Shown: positions 1 to 7,522 of the stretch, one piece after another
Layout: the number at the start of each line of letters is the position of its first letter
Position numbering within the stretch: the first letter of the stretch is position 1
Source of the DNA: Burkholderiaceae bacterium
GTDB taxonomy: Bacteria > Pseudomonadota > Gammaproteobacteria > Burkholderiales > Burkholderiaceae_F
Length of the DNA: 64,000 bases
Assembly: GCA_022843955.1 (NCBI GenBank)
Contig: JALHMQ010000009.1
Span: forward strand, 1-64,000
Reading direction: 5' to 3'
Notes under the pieces: generated by a model
Told to the model about the DNA's origin: nothing
What the model saw: only the letters and a program-made list of their open reading frames with translations
Database searches by the model: none
Program-made: the position numbers and the translations under genes

Positions 1-864
1 GGTGCGCGCGGTCCAGGTGGCGCCATCGGCGCTGGTCAGCAGCGTGCCGTTGGTGCCGAGTGCAACCAGCGTGGTGCCAAGCGAGGTCACGCTCACCAGG
101 TCCTGCGTGGTGCCGGAGGGGGCGGCAGTCCATTCGGTGCCGTTGGAACTGCGCAGGATGACGCCGCCGTCGCCAACCGCGACGAACAGGCCGACGCCGA
201 CGACGATGGAGTTCAGCCGCGTCGTCACGCCGCTCGTCTGTGGCGTCCAGGTGGTGGCGTCGGTCGACAAGAGGATCGTGCCCGCGTCGCCCACCGCTAT
301 CGCCACCCCACCGGCCGCGATGCCGTTCAGGTTGGCGGTGACGCCGGTCGCTGTTACGGTCCAGCTGCCATCGGCGCCGGTGGTGCTGGTGAAGAGCGCG
401 CCGCCGTTGCCCACCGCCATGTACTTGCCAAACGCAAAGCTGATCGCATTCAAGTCCGCGGCCAGCGGGGTGCCGACCGTCCAGGCGCTGCCCGCCACGC
501 GCGGCACCGCCGCGACCGACGTCGTCGACGGTCCGGCGGCGCTGCCGCTGCTGGTGGCGTTGATCAGGAACGAGTACGTCGTGCCGTTGACCAGGCCGCC
601 GATGATCTGCGGCGAGACGGCCGGCTGCGTGATGTTGGCGCCGGCAAAGCGGCTGTAGTTGTCGCGCGTGATGCTCGGCGCCGCCGCACTGAAGATCCAG
701 TACGTGAGGCCGGGCTGCATGTCCCAGGAGACGACCACCGAGGTGTCGCCCGGGGCGACCGCAAAGTTGGCGGGCACGGCCGTGGGCGCGTCATCGCTGT
801 TGCTGCCGCATGAGACAAGCAGGGCAAGCACGGCCAACGTGGCGGCGCGCTGGAAAAATGACAT
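1..864 (-). CDS. lipoprotein with fibronectin III-like and YCF48/BNR-like repeats (3' end outside window)
   Basis: The leftward frame is open from ATG at 864 to the window edge (288 codons, no stop), so the C-terminus is missing. The N-terminus is a lipoprotein signal: short basic n-region, hydrophobic core and lipobox LVSC with Cys at residue 19. Residues about 28-115 look like a fibronectin III fold (NGTTYSFLINA-type strand). After that come four to five units of about 45 residues built on VAVGDxGxILxSxDGxTWT, as in YCF48/BNR-type beta-propellers. The family is usually secreted or surface attached, and no enzymatic motif is visible. Function is unknown. The frame choice rests on the regular repeat and signal peptide, which the overlapping rightward frame lacks. 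Confidence 0.8.
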   Translation of the reverse strand, partial: MSFFQRAATLAVLALLVSCGSNSDDAPTAVPANFAVAPGDTSVVVSWDMQPGLTYWIFSAAAPSITRDNYSRFAGANITQPAVSPQIIGGLVNGTTYSFLINATSSGSAAGPSTTSVAAVPRVAGSAWTVGTPLAADLNAISFAFGKYMAVGNGGALFTSTTGADGSWTVTATGVTANLNGIAAGGVAIAVGDAGTILLSTDATTWTPQTSGVTTRLNSIVVGVGLFVAVGDGGVILRSSNGTEWTAAPSGTTQDLVSVTSLGTTLVALGTNGTLLTSADGATWTART

Positions 865-1532
865 CACCGGGGACTTTCCAGGTTAAGGCGTCGGCAGCCG
901 CACGGCCGCCCATGAAAGGCGCGCAGTCTAGCTCGCGGTCGACGCTGCCGCGGCTGGCGCCGCTCTCGGGCGCGGCAGGCATGAACCTGATTTAGATTCT
1001 CGTTCCATGCGGGTGCAGTTGAATGGCGGATGCCAGCTTCCCTGAATGCAGCAGCCCCTTCGGGCAGCGGTCCGGGTAACAGACCCAAGGCAGCCCGCTT
1101 ATCCAGTCAGGACCAGCGGCCCAACGGAAAACGGCGCATGAGAGCGGGTGTTGATCGAGTGGGCTCAGCGCCTGCCCTGGCACCACGCAACCCGGCGGGT
1201 CGGCTAAGAAGACGCTGAAAGACGCGCAGACTACCGTTCGGCCCCGGGTGCGCCTGGTCCAAAGGCTGCCCCGCGCCATCATGAAGCGGACAGGGTCTCC
1301 GCCCCATCCGGATGCATTTCATAACAGATCGGTGTCACCCTTCCCCCCGAATCCGCCGCCCATCGGGTATTCCGCAATGGCCGTCGCTTTTCGGAATTCG
1401 CGCGACGAAGCCGCTTGGACTCGGCGCCAAAGTAGAGTACCGTTTTCACGTGGTTTTTGGTGCCGCCGCAATCCGACGGCACCGGCGTATTCAATCGTCG
1501 TATCGGGTTGCACTCATTAGAAGGATAGGCTC
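865..1532. other. intergenic region, 668 bp
   Basis: No convincing protein gene lies between the divergent lipoprotein gene and the small Tat-like protein gene; the short open frames here show no family resemblance. It contains a tRNA-Gly-like 5' half at 1009-1042 (listed separately). A Shine-Dalgarno AAGGA sits a few bases upstream of the ATG at 1533. Promoters for both flanking genes must lie here, but no clear -35/-10 pair can be named. The stretch 1009-1097 can be drawn as a partly structured RNA, but not as a valid tRNA. Confidence 0.5.
1009..1042 (+). pseudogene. degenerate tRNA-Gly(CCC) 5' half
   Basis: These bases match the first half of the intact tRNA-Gly at 4455: the 7-nt acceptor strand GCGGGTG, the D-arm region AATGGC and the anticodon region CAGCTTCCC are shared, with about 28 of 34 positions identical and one deletion. 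The anticodon stem cannot close and no T-arm follows, so it should not be functional. It lies in the same orientation as the intact gene, about 3.4 kb upstream. Whether it is a duplication scar or a chance match cannot be settled by eye. Confidence 0.4.
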
Positions 1533-2018
1533 ATGAAACTTGACGTCACTCCGCCCAGCGGCCGTCGGCGCAAGGTTCTGCAGGGAACGCTTGCCGCACC
1601 GGTCTTGCTCACCGTGTCTTCGGCGTCGGCGTCGTCGGTGTCGAGCTTCGGCCGATGCCTGCGTAACCTCGATAACCAACGCACCGGCGAACTATTCGTG
1701 AACAAGCAGGCACTGTCGCTCGACACGTGGCTGCGCAAGGAAGTTGAGGTCCTCAGGTTCGAGCGCGAAGGAAAGTCTGGCTGGTTCTACTTTGATCGCG
1801 GTCGCGACCTTTACGTTCGGCTTTCCGATCCGACCGGAGCAGGCATTAGCAAGATCGACATTTTTAAGGATTGGAAGAAAATCGACCAAAGCAAGCGCTG
1901 GATGCTGGTCTGGGTGGACCGCGACAGCGGGAAACCGAGCTGGAAGATGCAAGTGCAGCAACCGCGCGGTTACACAGCCACCACCAAGAGCTGCTATTCG
2001 TCGCTGATGCGCGCGTGA
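1533..2018 (+). CDS. small secreted protein with Tat-like leader, HPr-rel-A locus
   Basis: 161 residues. The N-terminus carries RRRKVLQGTLAAPVLLTVSS followed by Ala-Ser-Ala, a twin-arginine-like signal with probable cleavage near residue 33. The mature part is basic and aromatic, with two cysteines that could pair (FGRC near residue 41, KSC near residue 154). It matches no family I can name. It heads a four-gene run with translational overlaps (its TGA overlaps the GTG of the PqqD-like gene). The context suggests it is the substrate, or the secreted component, of the PqqD/HprK-like/nucleotidyltransferase genes that follow. SD AAGGA precedes the ATG. Confidence 0.75.
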   Translation: MKLDVTPPSGRRRKVLQGTLAAPVLLTVSSASASSVSSFGRCLRNLDNQRTGELFVNKQALSLDTWLRKEVEVLRFEREGKSGWFYFDRGRDLYVRLSDPTGAGISKIDIFKDWKKIDQSKRWMLVWVDRDSGKPSWKMQVQQPRGYTATTKSCYSSLMRA

Positions 2019-2344
2019 TTGCGGACGATCGCGAAGGTCACCTCGAGCCGAAGTTTCGATTCGCCTGCCCTCAGGGGCTGAGGGTCCATGACTTCGGCGA
2101 AGAGTGCGCAATCTTCGATCCGATCTCCTGGGATGCCCACCTGCTGAATCCGGCGGCCGTAGCGGTCATTGATTTGCTGGCCGAGACTCCTCTTGGCCTC
2201 TACGAGGTCGAAGCGTTCCTTGCCCAGGCCTTACGTCCGCAAGATCGCAGCTCAGCGCGTGATCATGCGACGGAACTGATGGCCGAGCTCGCGTCGCTCG
2301 GCCTTATCCATCCGCTGGACGAACCTGATCGTGCGATTCGCTGA
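2015..2344 (+). CDS. PqqD-family peptide chaperone, HPr-rel-A system
   Basis: 109 residues from GTG at 2015, which overlaps the upstream stop as GTGA. An in-frame ATG at 1871 would overlap the upstream gene by about 150 bp and adds residues without family likeness. The sequence reads as a winged-helix PqqD/RRE-type domain: ECAIFDPISWDAHLLNPAA followed by helices ending LIHPLDEPD. PqqD-like proteins bind leader peptides of ribosomally made peptides and present them to modifying enzymes. The version next to HprK-related kinase A is known as the HPr-rel-A system PqqD protein. The binding partner here is inferred to be the small protein at 1533. Confidence 0.75.
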   Translation: MIADDREGHLEPKFRFACPQGLRVHDFGEECAIFDPISWDAHLLNPAAVAVIDLLAETPLGLYEVEAFLAQALRPQDRSSARDHATELMAELASLGLIHPLDEPDRAIR

Positions 2345-3299
2345 GGTCAGCAACGACTGGCTGCGACATCAGCTTGCCACCAACGGAGTAGGCGTCGACT
2401 TCGGCGCCGCCCGCGCCCGCATCCGCAGCACCGAACCGGCGCTGGCGGCGATGCTGCGGACGGTCTACGGCGCCTACACGCTAGATGCCTCAGACGGCAT
2501 GTTTGATGTCTCGGTGATGCTGCGGCCGACCCCGGGCGTTCGGGCCTGGTGGCGGCCGCAAGTCCAGCTGCTGTGCGACGGTGTACGCGAGCTCGAGGCC
2601 TTTCCGCGCGACACCCCGCTGCCATTGCTCGAATGGGGCATCAACTACGCGCTGGCCTCGCGCATGTACTGCGACCTGCTGCTCCACGCCGGAGTGGTCG
2701 AGCGCGATGGCGCCGCGATCGTGATGCCGGCCATGCCAGGATCCGGCAAGAGCACCCTCACGGCGGCGCTTTCGTTGAACGGATTTCGCCTGTTGTCGGA
2801 CGAGTTCGGCGTCGTCCGCCTGCGTGACAGTGCATTGTTGCCGATGCTGCGGCCGGTGGCGCTGAAGAACGCGTCGATCGATGTGATTGCCACGGCGTTT
2901 CCAGCGGCAGTCATGGGACCGCGGTTCCCCAAGACCCACAAGGGCACGGTCGCTCATCTTGCGCCCCTGCCATCGCATGTCGAAGCCCGGCATGTCGCCG
3001 CCCGGCCGCGTCTGATCATCTTTCCGCGCTTCGATGCCGCCACCGACGTCGATCTCGAACCGGTCGCAAAGGGCCGTGCGTTCGCGCGGCTCGCGGTCAA
3101 CTCGTTCAACTACGACGCACTCGGACCGGACGCCTTCGACGCCCTCGGCCAAGTGGTTCATCAGTCGTCCTGCTGGGTTCTGCACTACGGCAATCTGGAG
3201 GGCGCGATCGCGGCAATTCGCCGCCTGGTCGATGCCGTGCACGACCGGGCGCAGGCTCCCGATGCCGACGCCATCTCCTTGGTCGAGGGCACGTCTTGA
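2331..3299 (+). CDS. HprK-related kinase A
   Basis: 322 residues from GTG, overlapping the PqqD-like gene by 14 nt. The P-loop MPGSGKST lies at residues 135-142 and a Walker B/HPrK-like LLSDEFGVV at 155-163, in the arrangement of the HPr kinase/phosphorylase C-terminal domain. The HPr-binding signature typical of true HprK and any HPr partner gene are absent nearby, as expected for the HprK-related kinase A group. Related HprK-like kinases phosphorylate the C-terminal residue of lasso peptides. Whether this one modifies a peptide, a sugar or a protein is not known. It is probably cotranslated with both neighbours. Confidence 0.8.
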   Translation: MRFAEVSNDWLRHQLATNGVGVDFGAARARIRSTEPALAAMLRTVYGAYTLDASDGMFDVSVMLRPTPGVRAWWRPQVQLLCDGVRELEAFPRDTPLPLLEWGINYALASRMYCDLLLHAGVVERDGAAIVMPAMPGSGKSTLTAALSLNGFRLLSDEFGVVRLRDSALLPMLRPVALKNASIDVIATAFPAAVMGPRFPKTHKGTVAHLAPLPSHVEARHVAARPRLIIFPRFDAATDVDLEPVAKGRAFARLAVNSFNYDALGPDAFDALGQVVHQSSCWVLHYGNLEGAIAAIRRLVDAVHDRAQAPDADAISLVEGTS

Positions 3300-4426
3300 C
3301 GGACGACCGCCGGACCGCGCCCGCCACGGTGCAGCCACTGATCAACGCGCTCACAAAGCCGGCTGGCTGCGCGGCGTGGAACGAATCGGAATGGGACCGC
3401 CTGATTCCGCTCGCGCGTAACGCGCGCCTGTTGGGCGTTCTCGCACACCGCATCTCTGCAGCGATCGACCTGGCCCAGCTCGCGCCGCGCGTCCAGCGTC
3501 ACCTGCAGGCCGGGCGGCTGGAGGCCCGATACCGCCGCCAGAAGACGCTGCATCTGCTGCATGCTATCGCCCCGCTGCTGCACGGCCACGCGGGGCCCTG
3601 GGTCCTGCTCAAAGGGGCCGCGTACATCGCGCAGGATCTGCCGATTGCACGCGGACGACTGCCCTCCGATGTGGACCTGATGGTGCCGCGCACAGCGCTC
3701 GATGGCATCGAGCAGGCGCTGCTCGGTGCCGGCTGGGAGTTCGAGAAGACCGATGCCTACGACCAGCACTACTACCGCGCCTGGTCGCACGAGCTGCCGC
3801 CGATGCAGGCTGCAGGCCAGGCGCTCGAACTTGATTTGCACCACACGATCCTGCCGCCGATCGGGCGCATCCGCCCCGACACCGCAGGCTTGTTCGCGCG
3901 GGCCGTGCCCGTGCCGGACTCGCCCTTCCATGTGCTGGATCCGCTCGACCAGCTGCTGCACGCGGTCGTTCACCTCGTCCACGACTCCGACATGGTCGGC
4001 CGGCTGCGGGATCTGCTGGACATCGATGGTCTGATGCGATTGGCCGGCCTCGCGCAGCGCGAGCGCCGCGCGCGCCTGATCGAGCGGGCAGACGACAACA
4101 ACATGTTGCGGCCGCTTTGGCTTGCCGCATCGCTCGCCGAGCGCTGGTTCGCCACACCGGGCTGCGCCGACCTGACGCAGGAGATCAGCGCACACTCGCC
4201 GCTCGTCCGCACCAGCCGCTGGGTGATGCCGCTCGCCTCGCGCGTCCTTGGTCCGCCGCCGCTCGATGGTCGTCCCAACCCGCTGACACCCGTGACCGGG
4301 CTACTCCTGGAGGCCCGCGCGCAGTGGCTGCGCATGCCGCCGTGGACGCTCGCCTACCACGCAGCCTCCAAGGTCCTGCGGCACCTTCGCAGGCGGGACT
4401 CGCCCGCGGCCGACACGCCCGCTTGA
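3296..4426 (+). CDS. nucleotidyltransferase family protein (NTP_transf_5 type)
   Basis: 376 residues from a TTG that overlaps the kinase stop (TTGA). Residues about 102-145 contain WVLLKGAAYIAQDLP and, after a short spacer, RGRLPSDVDLMVP. This is the LKG...sDVDL signature of the uncharacterised nucleotidyltransferase family PF14907, where the DxD acidic pair binds metal. The same family accompanies HprK-like kinases in several peptide-modification and exosortase loci. The C-terminal half is helical and arginine-rich. Substrate unknown. It is the last gene of the four-gene run and ends 28 bp before tRNA-Gly. Confidence 0.75.
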   Translation: MTDDRRTAPATVQPLINALTKPAGCAAWNESEWDRLIPLARNARLLGVLAHRISAAIDLAQLAPRVQRHLQAGRLEARYRRQKTLHLLHAIAPLLHGHAGPWVLLKGAAYIAQDLPIARGRLPSDVDLMVPRTALDGIEQALLGAGWEFEKTDAYDQHYYRAWSHELPPMQAAGQALELDLHHTILPPIGRIRPDTAGLFARAVPVPDSPFHVLDPLDQLLHAVVHLVHDSDMVGRLRDLLDIDGLMRLAGLAQRERRARLIERADDNNMLRPLWLAASLAERWFATPGCADLTQEISAHSPLVRTSRWVMPLASRVLGPPPLDGRPNPLTPVTGLLLEARAQWLRMPPWTLAYHAASKVLRHLRRRDSPAADTPA

Positions 4427-4454
4427 GGGCTCCCTGTTGTAAATTGCGCCTCGC

Positions 4455-4528
4455 GCGGGTGTAGTTCAATGGCAGAACGGCAGCTTCCCAAGCTGCATAC
4501 GAGGGTTCGATTCCCTTCACCCGCTCCA
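4455..4528 (+). tRNA. tRNA-Gly (anticodon CCC)
   Basis: A 74-nt cloverleaf with encoded CCA. Acceptor GCGGGTG pairs with CACCCGC, the anticodon stem GCAGC/GCTGC closes the loop TTCCCAA (anticodon CCC, reads GGG), and the T-arm has AGGGTTCGATTCCCT. The CCA end is immediately repeated downstream (see repeat at 4521). Confidence 0.95.
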
Positions 4529-4544
4529 CCGCTCCACCGCTCCA
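4521..4544 (+). repeat. three tandem copies of the tRNA-Gly 3' end
   Basis: The octamer CCGCTCCA occurs three times head to tail. The first copy is the last eight bases of tRNA-Gly including CCA, and the other two follow without a gap. Slippage, or repeated insertion and excision at the tRNA 3' end, could each produce this. Confidence 0.85.
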
Positions 4545-4641
4545 CACGCCCGCACCTAGTCCAACGGCCTGGATCTCAACACTGGATTGCAAGCCTGGAT
4601 CTGCCGTTCCCGTCGCCCCGTTTCTGCCGCGCGCTGCCGAC

Positions 4642-5271
4642 ATGAAGATCGATTTCGTTTCCGACGTGGCGTGCCCGTGGTGCGCGGTCGGCCTGTACTC
4701 GCTGCAGCAGGCGCTCGACCGCGTGGCGGGCGACATCGACGTCGACCTGCACTTTCAGCCGTTCGAACTGAACCCGGCGATGGCGCCCGATGGCGAGGAT
4801 GCCGCGACGCATCTGTCGCGCAAGTACGGCCTGTCAGCGGCGCAACTGTCGCACAACCGCCAGACGCTGGTGGAGCGAGGCGCCGCCGTAGGCTTCGAAT
4901 TCGGCACCCGCTCGCGCGTGTGGAACACCTTTGATGCGCATCGGCTGCTGCACTGGGCGGGGCTGATCGGCGCGCAGCTCGAGCTAAAGCGTGCGCTGCT
5001 GGTCGCGTATCACACGCACGATCAGAACCCGGGCGCACACGAGGTGCTGCTGCGTGTGGTGTCGGACCTGGGACTTGACGTCGAGGCGGCGCGCGAGGTG
5101 CTCGCCACCGACCGCTACGCGGACGAGGTCCGCGCCCGGCAGGCGCACTACCGGCAGATGGGCATCGACGCCGTGCCGTCGGTGATCATCGACGACCGCC
5201 ATCTGCTGCAGGGCGGCCAGCCGCCCGACGTGTACGAGCAGGCACTGCGCCAGATCGCCGCCGAGAACTGA
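4642..5271 (+). CDS. DsbA family oxidoreductase, FrnE-like
   Basis: 209 residues with a thioredoxin fold interrupted by a helical insertion. The active-site motif CPWC is at residues 11-14 after FVSDVA, the FrnE/2-hydroxychromene-2-carboxylate isomerase-like arrangement. A cis-proline loop (DAVPSV) lies near residue 175 and a C-terminal LLQGGQP motif matches FrnE. There is no signal peptide, so it acts in the cytoplasm, unlike classical DsbA. FrnE proteins are disulfide oxidoreductases linked to oxidative stress. It stands alone between the tRNA and the convergent puuD. Confidence 0.88.
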   Translation: MKIDFVSDVACPWCAVGLYSLQQALDRVAGDIDVDLHFQPFELNPAMAPDGEDAATHLSRKYGLSAAQLSHNRQTLVERGAAVGFEFGTRSRVWNTFDAHRLLHWAGLIGAQLELKRALLVAYHTHDQNPGAHEVLLRVVSDLGLDVEAAREVLATDRYADEVRARQAHYRQMGIDAVPSVIIDDRHLLQGGQPPDVYEQALRQIAAEN

Positions 5272-5309
5272 CGCCGGTCGGACGGGGCGCTGCTTCAGCA
5301 TGGCGTCGG

Positions 5310-6497
5310 TCACTTCGCACCTGCCGCGATCCACGCACCGACGAGTTCACGCTCCTGCGCCGTCATGCCCGTCAGGTTGGCCGGCGGCATCACCTGCGTA
5401 TGTACGGTCTGCTGCGCGATCCTTGCCGCGTGTGCGCGGATCTGCTCTGGCGTCTGCAGGATGACGCCGGCGGGCGGAGCCGCAAAGCCTGCAAAGGTGG
5501 GCTGCGCCGCGTGGCAACTGGCGCAGCGCGCGACGATCACGGGCGCTACCTGGTCGACGCCGGGCGCGTTCATCGCTGCGTTTGGCGCCGGTGCGGGCGG
5601 CGCCAGCGCGACGGCGACCGCCAGCAGCAGCGCGCTGCCGGCCACCGGCCACCGCCATTCGACGTGGCCCCGGTGGCGACGGTTGAAGAAGTGCCGGATC
5701 AGCACGCCGGCCAGCGCGATCGCGCCGAGCACCGCCCACATCTGCGCGTGACCGGTGATCATCGCAAAGTGGTTGCCGATCATCATGAACAGCACCGGCA
5801 GCGTCAGATAGTTGTTGTGCACGCTGCGCTGCTTGCCGCGGATTCCGTCACGCGGATCGGGCGCCTGCCCGGCCACGAGCGCGTTCACCATGCGGCGCTG
5901 GCCCGGGATGATCACCATCGCCACGTTGGCCACCATCACGGTGCCGATCATCGCGCCGGCATGAATGGCCGCCGCGCGCCCACCGAGAAACTGCGACAGC
6001 AGCCAGGTGGCGAACAGCATGAAGGCAAAGAACAGCGCGCCGAACAGCAGCGGGCGGTCGCCGAGGCGGCGCGCGGCGAGGTCATACACCAGCCAGCCGA
6101 TGACGAGGCTCACCAGGCCGATGTGCACCAATACGACGCTCGACAGGGCGCTTGATCCGGCCATCATCGCCTGCGCATTGGCGTAGTACACGATCACGAG
6201 CAGTGCGAAGCCGGTGAGCCAGGTGGCATACGCCTCCCACTTGAACCAGTGCAGTTCCTTGGGAAGCTGCGCGGGGGCTACCAGATACTTCTGCGGGTTG
6301 TAGAAGCCACCGCCATGCACCGCCCACAGGTGGCCCGCCACGCCCTTGTCCTTGAGATCGGCCGGCGGTTCGCGCAGGTGGTTGTCGAGCCAGACGAAAT
6401 AGAACGAGGCACCGATCCACGCGATGCCGGTGATGACATGCAGCCAGCGGACGAGCAGGTTCAGCCAGTCGAGGATGTAGGGCCAGACATGTGCCAC
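5310..6497 (-). CDS. puuD: membrane urate hydroxylase (urate oxidase) PuuD
   Basis: 395 residues from GTG at 6497. The N-terminal part (to about residue 290) has roughly eight membrane spans, beginning WPYILDWLNLLVRWLHV and including the conserved AVHGGGFY and YFVWLDNHL stretches of the DUF989 domain. The C-terminus is a cytochrome c domain with RCASCH at about residues 322-327. The enzyme oxidises urate to 5-hydroxyisourate and passes electrons to the respiratory chain, unlike soluble uricase. It overlaps the end of xdhC by 37 bp. The open frame continues far upstream, but that is only the antisense-like frame of xdhC. It feeds UraH and UraD. Confidence 0.9.
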   Translation of the reverse strand: MAHVWPYILDWLNLLVRWLHVITGIAWIGASFYFVWLDNHLREPPADLKDKGVAGHLWAVHGGGFYNPQKYLVAPAQLPKELHWFKWEAYATWLTGFALLVIVYYANAQAMMAGSSALSSVVLVHIGLVSLVIGWLVYDLAARRLGDRPLLFGALFFAFMLFATWLLSQFLGGRAAAIHAGAMIGTVMVANVAMVIIPGQRRMVNALVAGQAPDPRDGIRGKQRSVHNNYLTLPVLFMMIGNHFAMITGHAQMWAVLGAIALAGVLIRHFFNRRHRGHVEWRWPVAGSALLLAVAVALAPPAPAPNAAMNAPGVDQVAPVIVARCASCHAAQPTFAGFAAPPAGVILQTPEQIRAHAARIAQQTVHTQVMPPANLTGMTAQERELVGAWIAAGAK

Positions 6498-7522
6498 GGT
6501 GGTTCGATCGTTGTTTGAGGGTGTTGCGCAAGTTGCTGCTGCGGTTGCCGTTCGCACTGCCGCGCCTGTTGCCACGCCGCCCGCACCTGCATCAGTTCGG
6601 CGGCGATGCTGATGGCGATCACTTCGGGTTCCTTGGCGCCGGCGGTGGTCCGGCCGATCGGCATCTGCATCCGCGCGCTGCACGCCGGCGCGAGTCCGCG
6701 CGCCGCGAAACGCCGCTCGAAGCGCGCGCGCTTGGGTGCAGAACCGATCACGCCGACGAATGCGGCGTCGCCGCGCGCCAGCGCAGCGAAGGCGATGTCC
6801 TCGTCGAGCGAATGCAGGTGCGTCATCACGACGAACGCGGTGCCGACGGCTGCCGCGGCAACGTCGGCCAGCGGCACGTCCGACAACTCGGCGCGCACGT
6901 TGAGCGGCAGCGCGTCCGGAAAGATGTCGTCGCGCGGATCGATCCACGTGACCGCCACCGGAAGCGGCGCCAGCGCCTGCACCAGCGCGCGGCCCACATG
7001 GCCGGCGCCGAACAGCAGCACCGGCAGCACCGGCCCGCGCAGCTCGAGGGTGAGCGCGCTGGCGGGCGCACAATCGACGCTGCTGCGCCCGACCACGGCA
7101 AGGTCGATATCGCCGCCCTGCTCCACCGCCTCGACCGGCAGCGGCGGCCTCACATCGAGCGCAACACGGATGGCGGCCGGACCCGACACCGCGTGCGCCA
7201 CCGCCGCCAACCACGGCCGATGCGCGGCGGTCAGCCGCGTGAATGAAAGCGTCACCCGGCCCCCGCAGCACTGTCCCAGGCTCGGCCCCAGCGGCACCTG
7301 AACATGCGCTGCCGGCGCATCGCGTGCGAGCAGCGCGCGCGCCAGCGCGATCGCCCGAAACTCCAGCGTCCCGCCGCCGATCGTATCGACCGCGTCATCT
7401 GCGGTGACCAGCATCACCGCGCCCGCCGCTCGCGGCGCCGACCCACGCGTCGAGGTGATCGCAACCCATACCGCGGGCTGCGCCGCGTCGATGCACCCCA
7501 GCGCACGCTCGACCCACTTCAT
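6461..7522 (-). CDS. xdhC: xanthine dehydrogenase accessory protein XdhC
   Basis: 353 residues. N-terminal XdhC/CoxI domain with TRGSAPRAAGAVMLV and QCCGGRV, then a Rossmann-like domain (LLFGAGHVGRALVQALA near residue 170) and the family signature ending KEPEVIAISIAAEL. XdhC binds sulfurated molybdenum cofactor and inserts it into XdhB. Start ATG at 7522 overlaps the xdhB stop as ATGA. The C-terminal 40 or so residues beyond the signature are Gln-rich and overlap the puuD start, so the tail may be an extension imposed by the overlap. Confidence 0.92.
   Translation of the reverse strand: MKWVERALGCIDAAQPAVWVAITSTRGSAPRAAGAVMLVTADDAVDTIGGGTLEFRAIALARALLARDAPAAHVQVPLGPSLGQCCGGRVTLSFTRLTAAHRPWLAAVAHAVSGPAAIRVALDVRPPLPVEAVEQGGDIDLAVVGRSSVDCAPASALTLELRGPVLPVLLFGAGHVGRALVQALAPLPVAVTWIDPRDDIFPDALPLNVRAELSDVPLADVAAAAVGTAFVVMTHLHSLDEDIAFAALARGDAAFVGVIGSAPKRARFERRFAARGLAPACSARMQMPIGRTTAGAKEPEVIAISIAAELMQVRAAWQQARQCERQPQQQLAQHPQTTIEPPWHMSGPTSSTG

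Noticed and set aside
2-658. Rightward open frame of 218 codons at the left edge
   Set aside because: It is antisense to the lipoprotein gene, whose leftward frame has a signal peptide and regular repeats; the rightward product has no likeness to any family.
1009-1097. Full-length tRNA or other structured RNA
   Set aside because: The acceptor could pair, but the anticodon and T-arms cannot form; kept only as a tRNA-Gly relic.
6498-7271. N-terminal extension of puuD into xdhC
   Set aside because: The frame stays open, but the extension is low-complexity Arg/Ala and absent in PuuD; the GTG at 6497 gives the family N-terminus.
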